Assembly: GCF_020741395.1 (NCBI RefSeq)
Contig: NZ_DYZA01000167.1
Coordinates: forward strand, 1 to 40,402
From: Mailhella massiliensis
GTDB lineage: Bacteria > Desulfobacterota > Desulfovibrionia > Desulfovibrionales > Desulfovibrionaceae
Direction: 5' to 3'
DNA length: 40,402 nucleotides
In this document: positions 31,997 through 40,290 of the stretch, piece by piece
Position numbering within the stretch: position 1 is the stretch's first letter
Layout: every line of letters begins with the position of its first letter
The notes under the pieces: model-generated
Database searches by the model: none
The model's input: the letters and a program-made list of their open reading frames with translations, nothing else
Told to the model about the DNA's origin: nothing
Translations under genes and position numbers: made by a program

Positions 31997-33895
31997 ATGA
32001 CAGCAGCAGAAAACAAGGCCGAAAGCCTGTTTGAATCCATTATGACGCTTATCTACAAGGTCGCCCTGGTCATCGGCGCAGTTTCTTTGGTGCTTCTCGC
32101 CCTGCCCGTCACTTTGGACGTGTTCTTGCGCCATGCGGGGTCGTATTTCCCCGGGGCCTACGAGATACAGGAACTCATGATGGGGGCTCTCGCCGTTTCC
32201 GGCATGATCGTCATTTCCTGCCGCGACCGCCACATCGCCATAGATTTCTTCTACCAGCATTTTTCACCGAAGGTGAAGTCCTTCCTCGATGCGCTTTTCG
32301 AGTTCATGGGGCTGATCTTCTTTTCCACGCTGGGCTGGGAAATTCTGGTACTCGCCTTTGAAAAGACGGGCAGCGGCGAAGTCACCTCCATCCTTCATAT
32401 CCCGCTGTCCATTCCCATGATGTTCTTCGGCTTTTGTATGGCCGTCTTTGCCCTGACGCTCCTTATCAAGACGCTGCGCTGCTTCTCCGGTCTCGTGCAC
32501 GACGGCATAGCCTGGTTCATCCCCGTTATTTTCGCCGTCACCGTGCTTGTGGCGCTGCTTCCGTGGATACTGGAATATTGCGGCATCTTTCCTTCCCGCG
32601 CGCAGCTCGGCGTATTCGGCATACTCTTCTTCATGCTGGTGCTGTTCATCGGCTTCCCCCTGGGCTACGCCATGGGCATCTCGGGCTTCATCGGACTTTT
32701 GTGCCTCAGGCCGGACGTCATCACCCACTTCAATACCCTGAGCATGACTTCCTATACTTCGGCTTTTTCCGCCACCCTCGCCGTGGTGCCGCTGTTCTGC
32801 CTCATGGGTGAACTTTCGCTGGTCTCCGGCATCAGCGCCGACATGTTCAAGGCTGCCCGCATCTGGATGGGGCGTACCCCCGCCTCCCTGGGCATTGCCA
32901 GCATCATAGGCTGCGCGGGCTTTGCCGCCATATGCGGCGATTCCCTGGCCTGCGGCGTGACTATGGCTTCCGTGGCCCTGCCGGAAATGCGCAAGCACGG
33001 TTATAATCCTGCGTTTTCCTGCGCCACGCTGGCCTGCGGCGGCACGCTGGGCGTGCTTATCCCGCCCAGCCTGAGCTTCATCATTTACGCCATAGTCACG
33101 GAAACCTCCACGGGACGGCTTTTCATGGCGGGCGTGATACCGGGCATCATCCTCTCTTCCCTGTTCATTCTCGTGCTGCTCATCACGGCATACCGGCATC
33201 CTGAGCTTCTGCCGCGCGGCGAGCGCCATACCATGAAGGAAAAGGTGGCCTCCCTTTCCGGCATCCTGCCCATCGCCCTGCTCATCGTCATCATCATGGG
33301 CGGTATTCTTGCCGGCTTCTTCAGCGCCACGGAAGCGGGCGCCATAGGCTCGGTGGCCGTGTGGCTCTTTTCCCTCGCAGCCCGCCGCATCAGCTGGCAG
33401 CAGACGAAGGAATGTCTGGTGAGCACGGTGTACATTGCCGGCAAGCTGCTTTTCATCCTCATGTGCGTGGCGCTGCTCGGCGTGTTCATTGCCTATACGC
33501 GCCTTACCGTAACCCTGGCCCAGTACGCGGCGGGGCTGGACGTGGATCGCCACGTCATCCTTCTCGTCATCGTCATTTTCTATATCATCATGGGCTGCAT
33601 GATGAACGTGCTGCCTCTGCTTCTTCTCACTCTCCCCACAGTGTTTCCCACCATACAGGCCCTGAACTTCGACCCCGTATGGTTCGGCGTCATCATCGTA
33701 CTGCTTACGGAAATGGCCGTCATCACGCCGCCTGTGGGCATCAATGTATTCGGCATCAGTTCCATGGCCAAGGATATCCCCATGGGGGCCATATTCAGGG
33801 ACGTGTGGCTTTTCTTCCTTTGCATCGCTTTCCTCATCCTTCTTCTCACCTTCTTCCCGCAGATAGCCCTCTGGCTGCCCAACAAGTTCTTCTGA
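31997..33895 (+). CDS. TRAP transporter permease, fused small (DctQ) and large (DctM) subunits
   Basis: A 632-residue membrane protein. Residues 1-~180 are a four-helix DctQ domain, with V-F-L-R-H-A and Y-E-I-Q-E-L-M-M. Residues ~190-632 are a DctM domain with about 12 helices, F-I-G-F-P-L-G-Y-A-M-G-I-S-G, G-T-L-G-V-L-I-P-P-S-L-S, A-T-E-A-G-A-I-G and T-P-P-V-G-I-N. It uses the Na+ gradient to import the ligand delivered by the periplasmic protein encoded 45 bases downstream. ATG 31997 has CAGGAG 6 bases upstream. It is in the same orientation as the amidohydrolase gene, 145 bases away. Confidence 0.94.
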   Translation: MTAAENKAESLFESIMTLIYKVALVIGAVSLVLLALPVTLDVFLRHAGSYFPGAYEIQELMMGALAVSGMIVISCRDRHIAIDFFYQHFSPKVKSFLDALFEFMGLIFFSTLGWEILVLAFEKTGSGEVTSILHIPLSIPMMFFGFCMAVFALTLLIKTLRCFSGLVHDGIAWFIPVIFAVTVLVALLPWILEYCGIFPSRAQLGVFGILFFMLVLFIGFPLGYAMGISGFIGLLCLRPDVITHFNTLSMTSYTSAFSATLAVVPLFCLMGELSLVSGISADMFKAARIWMGRTPASLGIASIIGCAGFAAICGDSLACGVTMASVALPEMRKHGYNPAFSCATLACGGTLGVLIPPSLSFIIYAIVTETSTGRLFMAGVIPGIILSSLFILVLLITAYRHPELLPRGERHTMKEKVASLSGILPIALLIVIIMGGILAGFFSATEAGAIGSVAVWLFSLAARRISWQQTKECLVSTVYIAGKLLFILMCVALLGVFIAYTRLTVTLAQYAAGLDVDRHVILLVIVIFYIIMGCMMNVLPLLLLTLPTVFPTIQALNFDPVWFGVIIVLLTEMAVITPPVGINVFGISSMAKDIPMGAIFRDVWLFFLCIAFLILLLTFFPQIALWLPNKFF

Positions 33896-33940
33896 ACCCC
33901 CCTTCCCGGTGAAGGCAACCCATAACCAAGGATGGATACC

Positions 33941-34990
33941 ATGAAACGACCTCTGCTTCTTTCCCTGCTCGCGCTTTCTCTGTTGTGTCCCGCCGCATCC
34001 CAGGCTGCGGAGCGCACCTATGAACTGGCGTTCACCAGCGAAGGCTACCGTGAAAACCATGTGGTGTATCAGCAGGTATGGGAACCCTGGATGCAGGAAG
34101 TGGAAAAGCGCAGCAACGGCCGCCTGAAAATCGTGTATTACAGCCCCGGTTCTATCTGCACCTCCAAGGATGTGCCCGATGCCGTGGTCAAGGGTCGCGT
34201 GGATATCGGCCACAGCCTCTTCGGCGCGAACCCCGGCCTGTACGGCTATTCCGACACGGGCGAAGCCAATGTCCCCGGCGCGAGCAGCATGGCCGCCTCC
34301 ATGGGCTTCTACAAGTACGTCACCCAGAATGACTGGGTGAAGGCCGAACTGGACAACAAGGAAATCAAGCTGCTTACCATCTGGAGCACCGGCCCCATGA
34401 TGCTCACCTCCAAGACGCCCATCACCAAGGTTGCCGACCTGAAGGGCAGGAAGATCAACTATCACATCTCCGGAGCGGACGAGCTCATCACCTCCTTCGG
34501 CGCAGTACCGATCTTCGTCGCCCCGCCGGATATCTATATGAGTATTCAGCGCGGCCAGACCGACACATCCCTCATGGCCCTCACCATTCTGAAGCCCTTC
34601 AAGCTCTATGAAGTGCTTACGGAAATCCTGAACTACCCCATCGCTCCCGGCTACCACTACATGGTCATGAACCGTTCCGTGTGGGAATCGCTTCCTGCCG
34701 ATCTTCAGAAGATTCTGGAAGAGACCACCGGCGAGACCATGGCCAAGGCCATTGCCGTCGCCGTGGATGCGAGCATCAAGGATTCCGTGGATTATGTGCT
34801 CTCCAACGGCAAGTGCCGCATGAACGAAATGCCCGCCGAGGAACAGGCCAAGATGGCGAAGTTCCTGGAACCCTTCAAGCAGAACTGGATTTCCTCCATG
34901 GAAAAGCGCGGCCTGACCCGCGCCAAGGAAGCCCTCGGACTGTTTGAGAAGTGCATGGAAGAAGCCAACGCCCAGTACGGCGGCAAGTAG
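33941..34990 (+). CDS. TRAP transporter substrate-binding protein DctP
   Basis: A 349-residue periplasmic binding protein with a Sec signal peptide (M-K-R-P plus a hydrophobic core, cleavage probably after S-Q-A-A near residue 23). Family segments include W-M-Q-E-V-E-K-R-S-N-G-R-L-K, V-V-K-G-R-V-D-I-G, D-L-K-G-R-K-I and A-V-P-I-F-V. Where many DctPs have K-I-R (the Arg that holds a substrate carboxylate), this one has Lys171-Ile172-Asn173. ATG 33941 is used because AAGGA is at proper distance; the ATG at 33932 is too close. The terminator at 35061-35092 follows. Confidence 0.92.
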   Translation: MKRPLLLSLLALSLLCPAASQAAERTYELAFTSEGYRENHVVYQQVWEPWMQEVEKRSNGRLKIVYYSPGSICTSKDVPDAVVKGRVDIGHSLFGANPGLYGYSDTGEANVPGASSMAASMGFYKYVTQNDWVKAELDNKEIKLLTIWSTGPMMLTSKTPITKVADLKGRKINYHISGADELITSFGAVPIFVAPPDIYMSIQRGQTDTSLMALTILKPFKLYEVLTEILNYPIAPGYHYMVMNRSVWESLPADLQKILEETTGETMAKAIAVAVDASIKDSVDYVLSNGKCRMNEMPAEEQAKMAKFLEPFKQNWISSMEKRGLTRAKEALGLFEKCMEEANAQYGGK

Positions 34991-35060
34991 GCTTTCCGCT
35001 CAGGCCCGTCTCTGGAGGCATGGGCTTGCGGTACGGGCCGCCGACAGATATGAACAATGA

Positions 35061-35092
35061 AAAAAGGCTCCGCCGGAAAGCGGGGCCTTTTT
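35061..35092. terminator. Terminator between dctP and the LysR gene
   Basis: A 10-bp stem (AAGGCTCCGC / GCGGGGCCTT, one G-U pair) is flanked by an A-run and a T-run. It can terminate the TRAP operon on the plus strand and the convergent LysR gene on the minus strand. Confidence 0.8.
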
Positions 35093-35148
35093 GCGCAGGC
35101 GGACCGCGCGTGACGCATGAAAAGGGGCAGTCGGAGGGCTGTCTGGGG

Positions 35149-36081
35149 TCAGGAAGCAGCTTCTTCCTTCTTCAGCAGATCCAGAAGTTCCGCGATGCTT
35201 TCTTGCACAAGTTTTTCTGAAGAACGCATGTCCTCGGGGTAGATGAACCAGATGCGGCCCGGCATGGGGAAATCCGCTACATCCATGGCGCAGACCTTCT
35301 GCGCCCATCCTCCGGGGGCGAGCAGTACTCTGCGCGGCAGCACGGCGGCGGTGGATACGTCCATGGAAATGAGCCGGAGCAGATTTTCCTGCTCCGGGAT
35401 ATGGATGATGCCCGAAGGGGAAAAGTGCTTGCAGATATCGCGGTAGACGAAATACTGGTCGCGCTGGGGGTTGAATGCAAGGCGCAGGGCAGAAAGATCC
35501 CGCAGGGTAAGAGTGTGCAGGTTCGCGAAGGGATGCGATTTGTTGATGATGACGGCGCAGCCGTCTTCCGGTCCTTCCATAAAAGTCATGTCGTTCTGGG
35601 CGAGGCGTACGCGGTAGGTGCTCTCCACCCTCTCATTCACACACGTGATGAGTCCCAGCATACGCTGGTCCACCACGGTGTGGAACACCTGCTCCACAAA
35701 GGATTCATACAGGTTGAAATAAATGTGCGGGTAGAGTCTCTTGACGTGAAGGACGACTTGGGGAACCAGCCAGCGCATGAGCGTAGTGGAGGCTCCGAGC
35801 TTGACCATGACGGTATCTTTTTCCGGCTGACGATGGGAGAGCTGAAACCATTTATGGAAGACGTCCCGCATGTCGCGGGCATCCTGAAACACGATTTCCC
35901 CGTTCTTGGTGGGCCGTACCCCCATGGGGGAGCGTTCCAGCAGGGCGTATCCCAGTTTTTTTTCCAGAGCGGCCACACCGGCGCAGAGAGCCTGCGGGCT
36001 GACGTCGAGTTTGCGTGCCGCCCTGTTCAGCGACTTGCATTCCACGGCCTGGACAAAATACTCAAGATAGCGAAGCTGCAT
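35149..36081 (-). CDS. LysR-family transcriptional regulator
   Basis: A 310-residue LTTR. The N-terminal winged helix-turn-helix reads L-R-Y-L-E-Y-F-V-Q-A-V-E, then S-L-N-R-A-A-R-K-L-D-V-S-P-Q-A-L, where most relatives have ...S-Q-P-A-L/S, then L-E-K-K-L-G-Y-A-L-L-E-R. The effector domain runs from ~90 to 300. ATG 36081 has AAGGAG about 6-11 bases upstream; the longer frame to 36123 lacks family similarity. It is divergent from the flavoenzyme gene and convergent with the TRAP operon, so it is the obvious candidate regulator of both. Confidence 0.9.
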   Translation of the reverse strand: MQLRYLEYFVQAVECKSLNRAARKLDVSPQALCAGVAALEKKLGYALLERSPMGVRPTKNGEIVFQDARDMRDVFHKWFQLSHRQPEKDTVMVKLGASTTLMRWLVPQVVLHVKRLYPHIYFNLYESFVEQVFHTVVDQRMLGLITCVNERVESTYRVRLAQNDMTFMEGPEDGCAVIINKSHPFANLHTLTLRDLSALRLAFNPQRDQYFVYRDICKHFSPSGIIHIPEQENLLRLISMDVSTAAVLPRRVLLAPGGWAQKVCAMDVADFPMPGRIWFIYPEDMRSSEKLVQESIAELLDLLKKEEAAS

Positions 36082-36130
36082 CCCTGCTCCTTGCGGCTGA
36101 AGTCCGGTCCTTCTTTTAGGCAAGAACCGC

Positions 36131-36210
36131 TGGTATCAAATAATTTTTTATACCACTATCATGTTGTGGTCAATAGATGGAGAGCGGGGAAGCTCGTATA
36201 AGGATGATAC
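36131..36210 (+). promoter_or_regulatory. Dyad operator region between lysR and the flavoenzyme gene
   Basis: TGGTAT (36131-36136) and ATACCA (36150-36155) form a perfect 6-bp dyad with a 13-base AT-rich centre containing a T-N11-A-type LysR box. A second, shorter dyad GTAT-N7-ATAC lies at 36196-36210 and overlaps a possible -10 (TATAAG at 36197-36202). The arrangement of a recognition site upstream and a weaker site near -35/-10 is typical of LysR-activated promoters. Confidence 0.5.
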
Positions 36211-36247
36211 AAGCTGTTGTTGAACGCACTATCTGAGGAGGAACCCC

Positions 36248-38248
36248 ATGTCCAAGCCACTGTATCTGGAAAAGTATCCCCACCTGTTTCAGCCTCTGAC
36301 CGTAGGTAAGAAGAAGCTTGTCTACAAAAACCGCATCATGGTGGGGCCCATGCAGGTTTCCGGCGCATATTCCACCGATGCCAACGGCACCATCAATGAC
36401 TATGGCGTGGACTATTATACCGATCTTGCCCGGGGCGGCTTCGCTTCATGTGCCGTTCCCGTGGAAGTGCCCAGCCACAGCGCCCACTTCGGCACCATCC
36501 GCCTGGATGAGAAGTCCAAGGGCTTTACGTTCATGCACATACTTCAGCGTTCCGTCCATGCCTTCGGCATGAACACGGCCTGCGAAATCTATCATCCCGG
36601 CATCTGTGCCCTGGCCGGTACCTGCGACCTCATGGGGCCGAGCTCCTTCATGTACAACGGGCGCATGGTCCGCGAAATGACGGAGAAGGACATGGAGGAC
36701 GTGGCCGAGATGTACGTCACCGCCGCAGCCGACGCCAAGAGGGCCGGGTTCGACGCCATCATGCTGCACTACGGGCACGGCTGGCTCATGAACAACTTCC
36801 TCTCCCCCTTGAGCAATCATCGTACCGACGCCTACGGCGGCTCGGTGGAGAACCGCGTGCGCTTCCCGCTCATGGTCATCAAGCGCATCCGCGAAGTGGT
36901 GGGCGATTCCATGGTCATAGAGATCCGCATGAACGGCAACGACAGGGCCGAGGGCGGCATCACTCCCGAAGACGCGGCCGAGCAGGCCCTCATCATGGAA
37001 GAATATGTGGATATGTTCCATGTTTCCTGCGGTACCCGTCTGGACGCCCATGCCCGTCCGAAGATGCACCCCACCTGCTTCGTCACTCCCGGCCATAATG
37101 TGGACGGCTCCATGGCCCTCAAGAAGGCGGGCGTCAGGAAGCCCGTGGGCGTCATCGGCTCCGTGCATTATCCCGACCTTGCCGAAAGCATCCTTGCCGA
37201 AGGCCAGGCCGACTATATCCTCATGGCCCGCCAGGCCATAGCCGACCCGGAATGGGTCAACAAGGTACGCGCCGGCCGTGAAAAGGATATCCGCCCCTGC
37301 ATCCACTGCGACTTCTGCGTGGACGGCGGCCGCCGCAACGCCCTCACCACGGAAGTGACTATCCTGAACGACGCCACCTTCGACAACCGCTGCTCCGTGA
37401 ACCCCCTGGTGGGCCAGGGCAGCGCCCGCGTGCGCGCCTTCCGCTTCAACGGCCGCAAGCGCGTGGCCGTTATAGGCGGCGGTATCGCCGGCATGCAGGC
37501 CGCCGTGGCCGCGGCGGACAAGGGGCACGACGTGACGTTGTTTGAAAAGCGCGCCTTCCTCGGCGGGCAGACGGCCATTTATCCTGAACACCTCTGGTTC
37601 AAGAAAGAAATTCTGGCCCTGCGCGAATACTTCATCCATCAGGTGCGCCAGCGCGAGAGCATCAAGATACTTCTGGAATCTGAAGTCACCGCAAACATGA
37701 TTTCCGAAGCCAACTACGACGCCGTCATCGTGGCCGTGGGTGCGGAACAGGCTGTTCCGCCCATTCCGGGCATTGATGGGAAGAACGTGGTCATGGCCTG
37801 GGACGTGTTCAGCAATGAAGAGAAGATGGGTGAGAACGTCGTCGTGGTCGGCGGCGGCTCCGTGGGCTGCGAGCTCGGTATCTCCCTTGCGGAAAAGGGC
37901 AAGAAGGTCACCATTCTGGAAATGGGGCACTTCTTCGCTCCCAAGTCGGAAATTGCCGAGCGCATGAGCCTTGAGGAACACATGATCAAGAACGGCGTAC
38001 AGGTGCATGTGGATTGCCTGTGTACGGAAATCACCCCCGAAGGCGTGGGCGCGAAGGACAAGGACGGCAACGAGGTCTTCTTCAAGGCCGACACTGTGAT
38101 CATTTCCGCCGGTTCCAAGCCTCTGGCGGAGCTGCGCGATTCCTTCCAGGGTACCGCGTTCGACGTCATCAACGCCGGCGACTGCATGGGCCCGGCCAAT
38201 ATCCGCAACGCCACCGACAGCGGCTGGTGCGCGGGCAACATCATCTGA
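36248..38248 (+). CDS. Fe-S flavoenzyme of the 2,4-dienoyl-CoA/2-enoate reductase family
   Basis: A 666-residue old-yellow-enzyme family protein. Residues ~10-345 form the FMN TIM barrel, with F-L-S-P-L-S-N-H-R-T-D-A-Y-G-G-S and E-N-R. Cys351, 354, 357 and 382 are candidate ligands of the 4Fe-4S cluster, although the last spacing is longer than the usual ~11. Residues ~405-666 carry FAD and NAD(P) binding motifs (V-I-G-G-G-I-A-G-M and V-V-G-G-G-S-V-G-C-E). It would reduce an activated C=C bond using NAD(P)H. The catalytic-site Tyr of many relatives (G-Y-L) is Trp179 (G-W-L). GAGGAGG lies upstream of ATG 36248. The TRAP and LysR neighbours suggest an imported substrate. Confidence 0.9.
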   Translation: MSKPLYLEKYPHLFQPLTVGKKKLVYKNRIMVGPMQVSGAYSTDANGTINDYGVDYYTDLARGGFASCAVPVEVPSHSAHFGTIRLDEKSKGFTFMHILQRSVHAFGMNTACEIYHPGICALAGTCDLMGPSSFMYNGRMVREMTEKDMEDVAEMYVTAAADAKRAGFDAIMLHYGHGWLMNNFLSPLSNHRTDAYGGSVENRVRFPLMVIKRIREVVGDSMVIEIRMNGNDRAEGGITPEDAAEQALIMEEYVDMFHVSCGTRLDAHARPKMHPTCFVTPGHNVDGSMALKKAGVRKPVGVIGSVHYPDLAESILAEGQADYILMARQAIADPEWVNKVRAGREKDIRPCIHCDFCVDGGRRNALTTEVTILNDATFDNRCSVNPLVGQGSARVRAFRFNGRKRVAVIGGGIAGMQAAVAAADKGHDVTLFEKRAFLGGQTAIYPEHLWFKKEILALREYFIHQVRQRESIKILLESEVTANMISEANYDAVIVAVGAEQAVPPIPGIDGKNVVMAWDVFSNEEKMGENVVVVGGGSVGCELGISLAEKGKKVTILEMGHFFAPKSEIAERMSLEEHMIKNGVQVHVDCLCTEITPEGVGAKDKDGNEVFFKADTVIISAGSKPLAELRDSFQGTAFDVINAGDCMGPANIRNATDSGWCAGNII

Positions 38249-38273
38249 TCGGGCGCATGGCCTGAACAGTAAT

Positions 38274-38301
38274 AAAGGGGGAGCGGAAGCTCCCCCTTTT
38301 T
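38274..38301 (+). terminator. Terminator of the flavoenzyme gene
   Basis: A stem GGGGGAGC / GCTCCCCC with loop GGAA is followed by five T, 26 bases after the stop codon. Confidence 0.85.
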
Positions 38302-38461
38302 CATGTCCCGCTTCCGACGGGTTGAAGTTCCGGCTTTCAGGACGGGAGAGACGCGCACGGAAAGCCCCGGATTCCGGGGCGAGCGTATGCCCGCATGGTT
38401 GCCAGAGGGGCCGGCTTGGCGTATCCCCCAGAAAAAGGCGCGTAAGCGCCGGGGAGAGATC

Positions 38462-39325
38462 ATGAGAGAGAGTACGATGCGCCTGCTGGAAGAAATGCAG
38501 GTCAATGAAAAAACGGACAGTGAAATCTATACCATCCTTGCAAGGCGCGTGGGCGGGGAAAACGGCGAGGTTCTGCGCCGCATGGCCGCCGATGAGGCCC
38601 GCCACTGCGAGGTGTGGGGACGCTATACCGGGAAAAAGGCCGAGGCAAAGCGTCTCAAGGTGCTTTTTTACTGCTTGATGAGCTGGATTTTCGGTTTGAC
38701 TTTCGTCATCAATCTGCTGGAATCCGGTGAAGATCATGCGGGCAGGCGTTATTCCGGGCTTCTTGAGGACGTGCCGGAAGCGCGGGGCATCATGGAGGAA
38801 GAAGAGCGGCACGAGCGGCGTCTTGCCGAGATGGTGGATGAGGAAAGGCTGAAGTACATAGGCAGCATGGTGCTCGGCCTCAACGACGCGCTGGTGGAAC
38901 TTACCGGCGCTCTGGCGGGCTTTACCCTGGCGCTCGGCAGCAACGACACAGTGGGGCTTGCTGGCTTCATTACCGGCGTGTCGGCCACGCTTTCCATGGC
39001 GGCTTCGGAGTACCTTGCCAAGAAGGCCGAACCTGAAGAAAAGCATCCTTTCAAGGCCGCCGTGTATACAGGCATAGCCTACATGATTACGGTGGCCCTG
39101 CTGCTTCTGCCGTATGTGGTGTTTTCTTCTCCATATGCGGCGTTGGCCTGCTGCCTGTTCAATGCGGCCTGCATCATCTGCCTGTTCACGTTCTTCGTCG
39201 CCGTGGTGCGGCGCGAGAGCTTCCGCCCGCAGTTTACGGAAATGCTTGTCATCAGCTTCGGCGTGGCGGCCGTTTCCTTCTTCATCGGCTGGGCTGCCAA
39301 GACCTGGATGGGCATAGAGATGTAA
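38462..39325 (+). CDS. VIT1/CCC1-family iron transporter with N-terminal ferritin-like domain
   Basis: A 287-residue protein. Residues ~10-125 look like a rubrerythrin/ferritin-like di-iron domain: Glu21 in S-E-I-Y, E-A-R-H (45-48) and E-E-R-H (114-117) are candidate ligands. A hydrophobic stretch at ~67-88 interrupts it. Residues ~130-287 form the VIT1/CCC1 transporter with G-L-N-D-A-L-V-E-L-T-G-A-L-A-G, S-M-A-A-S-E-Y-L-A and about five helices. Relatives move Fe2+ or Mn2+ across membranes. ATG 38462 follows GGGGAGAG. An upstream frame to 38303 is unsupported. Confidence 0.88.
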   Translation: MRESTMRLLEEMQVNEKTDSEIYTILARRVGGENGEVLRRMAADEARHCEVWGRYTGKKAEAKRLKVLFYCLMSWIFGLTFVINLLESGEDHAGRRYSGLLEDVPEARGIMEEEERHERRLAEMVDEERLKYIGSMVLGLNDALVELTGALAGFTLALGSNDTVGLAGFITGVSATLSMAASEYLAKKAEPEEKHPFKAAVYTGIAYMITVALLLLPYVVFSSPYAALACCLFNAACIICLFTFFVAVVRRESFRPQFTEMLVISFGVAAVSFFIGWAAKTWMGIEM

Positions 39326-39343
39326 CTTTTGTAAGGAATACAT

Positions 39344-39372
39344 AAAAAAGCGGGGAGTTCCCCGCTTTTTTT
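39344..39372. terminator. Bidirectional terminator between the VIT1-like and Crp/Fnr genes
   Basis: AAAAAAGCGGGG / CCCCGCTTTTTT with a 4-base loop. It has T-runs in both directions between convergent genes. Confidence 0.88.
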
Positions 39373-39402
39373 GTGCCGTTTTGCTTTGCCGCAAGATGGG
39401 CT

Positions 39403-40098
39403 TCATTGCATGGCAAGCTCGCGCAGCGCCTTGAGATCGCTGATGATGAGGCGGTCCCTGGTCAGTTCTTTCAGCACGCCGTCGCGTTTCAGTTTCTGGA
39501 TGGAGCGCAGCAGGGAAATCCTGTGCACGCCGAGGAGGTTGGCCAGTTCCCTCTGGGAAATGCCCGGCGAAAGTTCCAGGGCGTTGTTGTCGGCCTGGGA
39601 CATGTTCAGGCAGAAGCGGCAGAGTCTGGTCAGCGCGTTTCCCGTGCCGGAGTTGGAGAGCGTGTTGTGCATGAGCAGCAGCTTCAGGCCCATGGAGCTC
39701 ATGAGATTTTCCACGAAATCGGGGTGATCGCGGATGAACTGCCGGTCGTGGAGCAGTTCGCCCGGGAATTTCCAGAGCGTGACGTCCGTGAGGCAGTAGA
39801 ACTGGCAGCCGGAATCCAGGAAGCTGGTCATGGAGCTGCCGAGCGCGTACGCCACGTTGATGAGCGTGCCCGGCTGCATGTAAAGCATATTCTGGATCTG
39901 TCCGTTGGCCGCGCCGTGAAGTATGGTGATGCGCCCCCGCTCCAGATAATAGAAGCTGTGCTTCGGGTCGTCGTACAGGTAAAGGTAGTTTCCCCTGCCG
40001 TGCTCCTGTCTTGCGGCGAGATGAAGCAGCTGTGCCCACATGCCGTTGATGCCCGGAATCGTGGCGGTGAGTATGGCGGACTGGGGGACGGAAGACAT
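39403..40098 (-). CDS. Crp/Fnr-family transcriptional regulator
   Basis: A 231-residue regulator. Residues ~25-140 form a cNMP-binding-type beta-barrel (F-Y-Y-L-E-R-G-R-I-T-I-L-H). The C-terminal winged helix-turn-helix is I-S-Q-R-E-L-A-N-L-L-G-V-H-R-I-S-L-L-R. I do not see the N-terminal Cys cluster of O2-sensing Fnr. ATG 40098 was preferred because the preceding 41 codons lack similarity and run into the transporter remnant. It follows that remnant by 67 bases on the same strand and may regulate it. Confidence 0.88.
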   Translation of the reverse strand: MSSVPQSAILTATIPGINGMWAQLLHLAARQEHGRGNYLYLYDDPKHSFYYLERGRITILHGAANGQIQNMLYMQPGTLINVAYALGSSMTSFLDSGCQFYCLTDVTLWKFPGELLHDRQFIRDHPDFVENLMSSMGLKLLLMHNTLSNSGTGNALTRLCRFCLNMSQADNNALELSPGISQRELANLLGVHRISLLRSIQKLKRDGVLKELTRDRLIISDLKALRELAMQ

Positions 40099-40165
40099 GG
40101 CTTTCCCGGGGATGCGCCGTGATATGCCGGGGAGGGTCCCCGTCCGGCGCGCGGCGGTGAAATGG

Positions 40166-40276
40166 TTACATGAGGCCGAGAGGCCTGGCGATAAGATACA
40201 TGACGGCCACGGTGATGACAACCCAGGCTGCGGATATGACGAGGCCCGGCCTGAACATGTCGGACATTTTGTAGAT
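40166..40276 (-). pseudogene. C-terminal remnant of a membrane transporter cut by an IS element
   Basis: On the minus strand a frame ends at TAA (40166-40168). Its last ~35 residues begin Y-K-M-S-D-M-F-R-P-G-L-V-I-S and then form one membrane helix, closing with A-R-P-L-G-L-M. This resembles the final helix of DASS/SLC13-type anion permeases. The frame continues upstream to about 40312, but that part lies in the IS. The rest of the gene would be outside the window, so loss of function is inferred. Confidence 0.55.
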
Positions 40277-40290
40277 AGTGTCTACACGAG
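40268..40290 (-). repeat. Probable terminal inverted repeat of the IS5-type element
   Basis: Between the transposase stop and the transporter remnant, GTAGATAGTGTCTACAC at 40271-40287 contains a short dyad (GTAGA/TCTAC) and is the likely IS end. The exact boundary and target duplication cannot be fixed because the other IS end is not in the window. Confidence 0.35.

Noticed and set aside
32264..34657. A 797-codon open frame on the minus strand
   Set aside because: It is antisense to the TRAP permease and DctP genes, very rich in Glu, His and Gly, and without a ribosome site.
36446..40039. A 1197-codon open frame on the minus strand
   Set aside because: It runs antisense through the flavoenzyme and VIT1-like genes, which have clear family motifs. 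Its translation is low-complexity, rich in His, Ala and Gly, with no motif.
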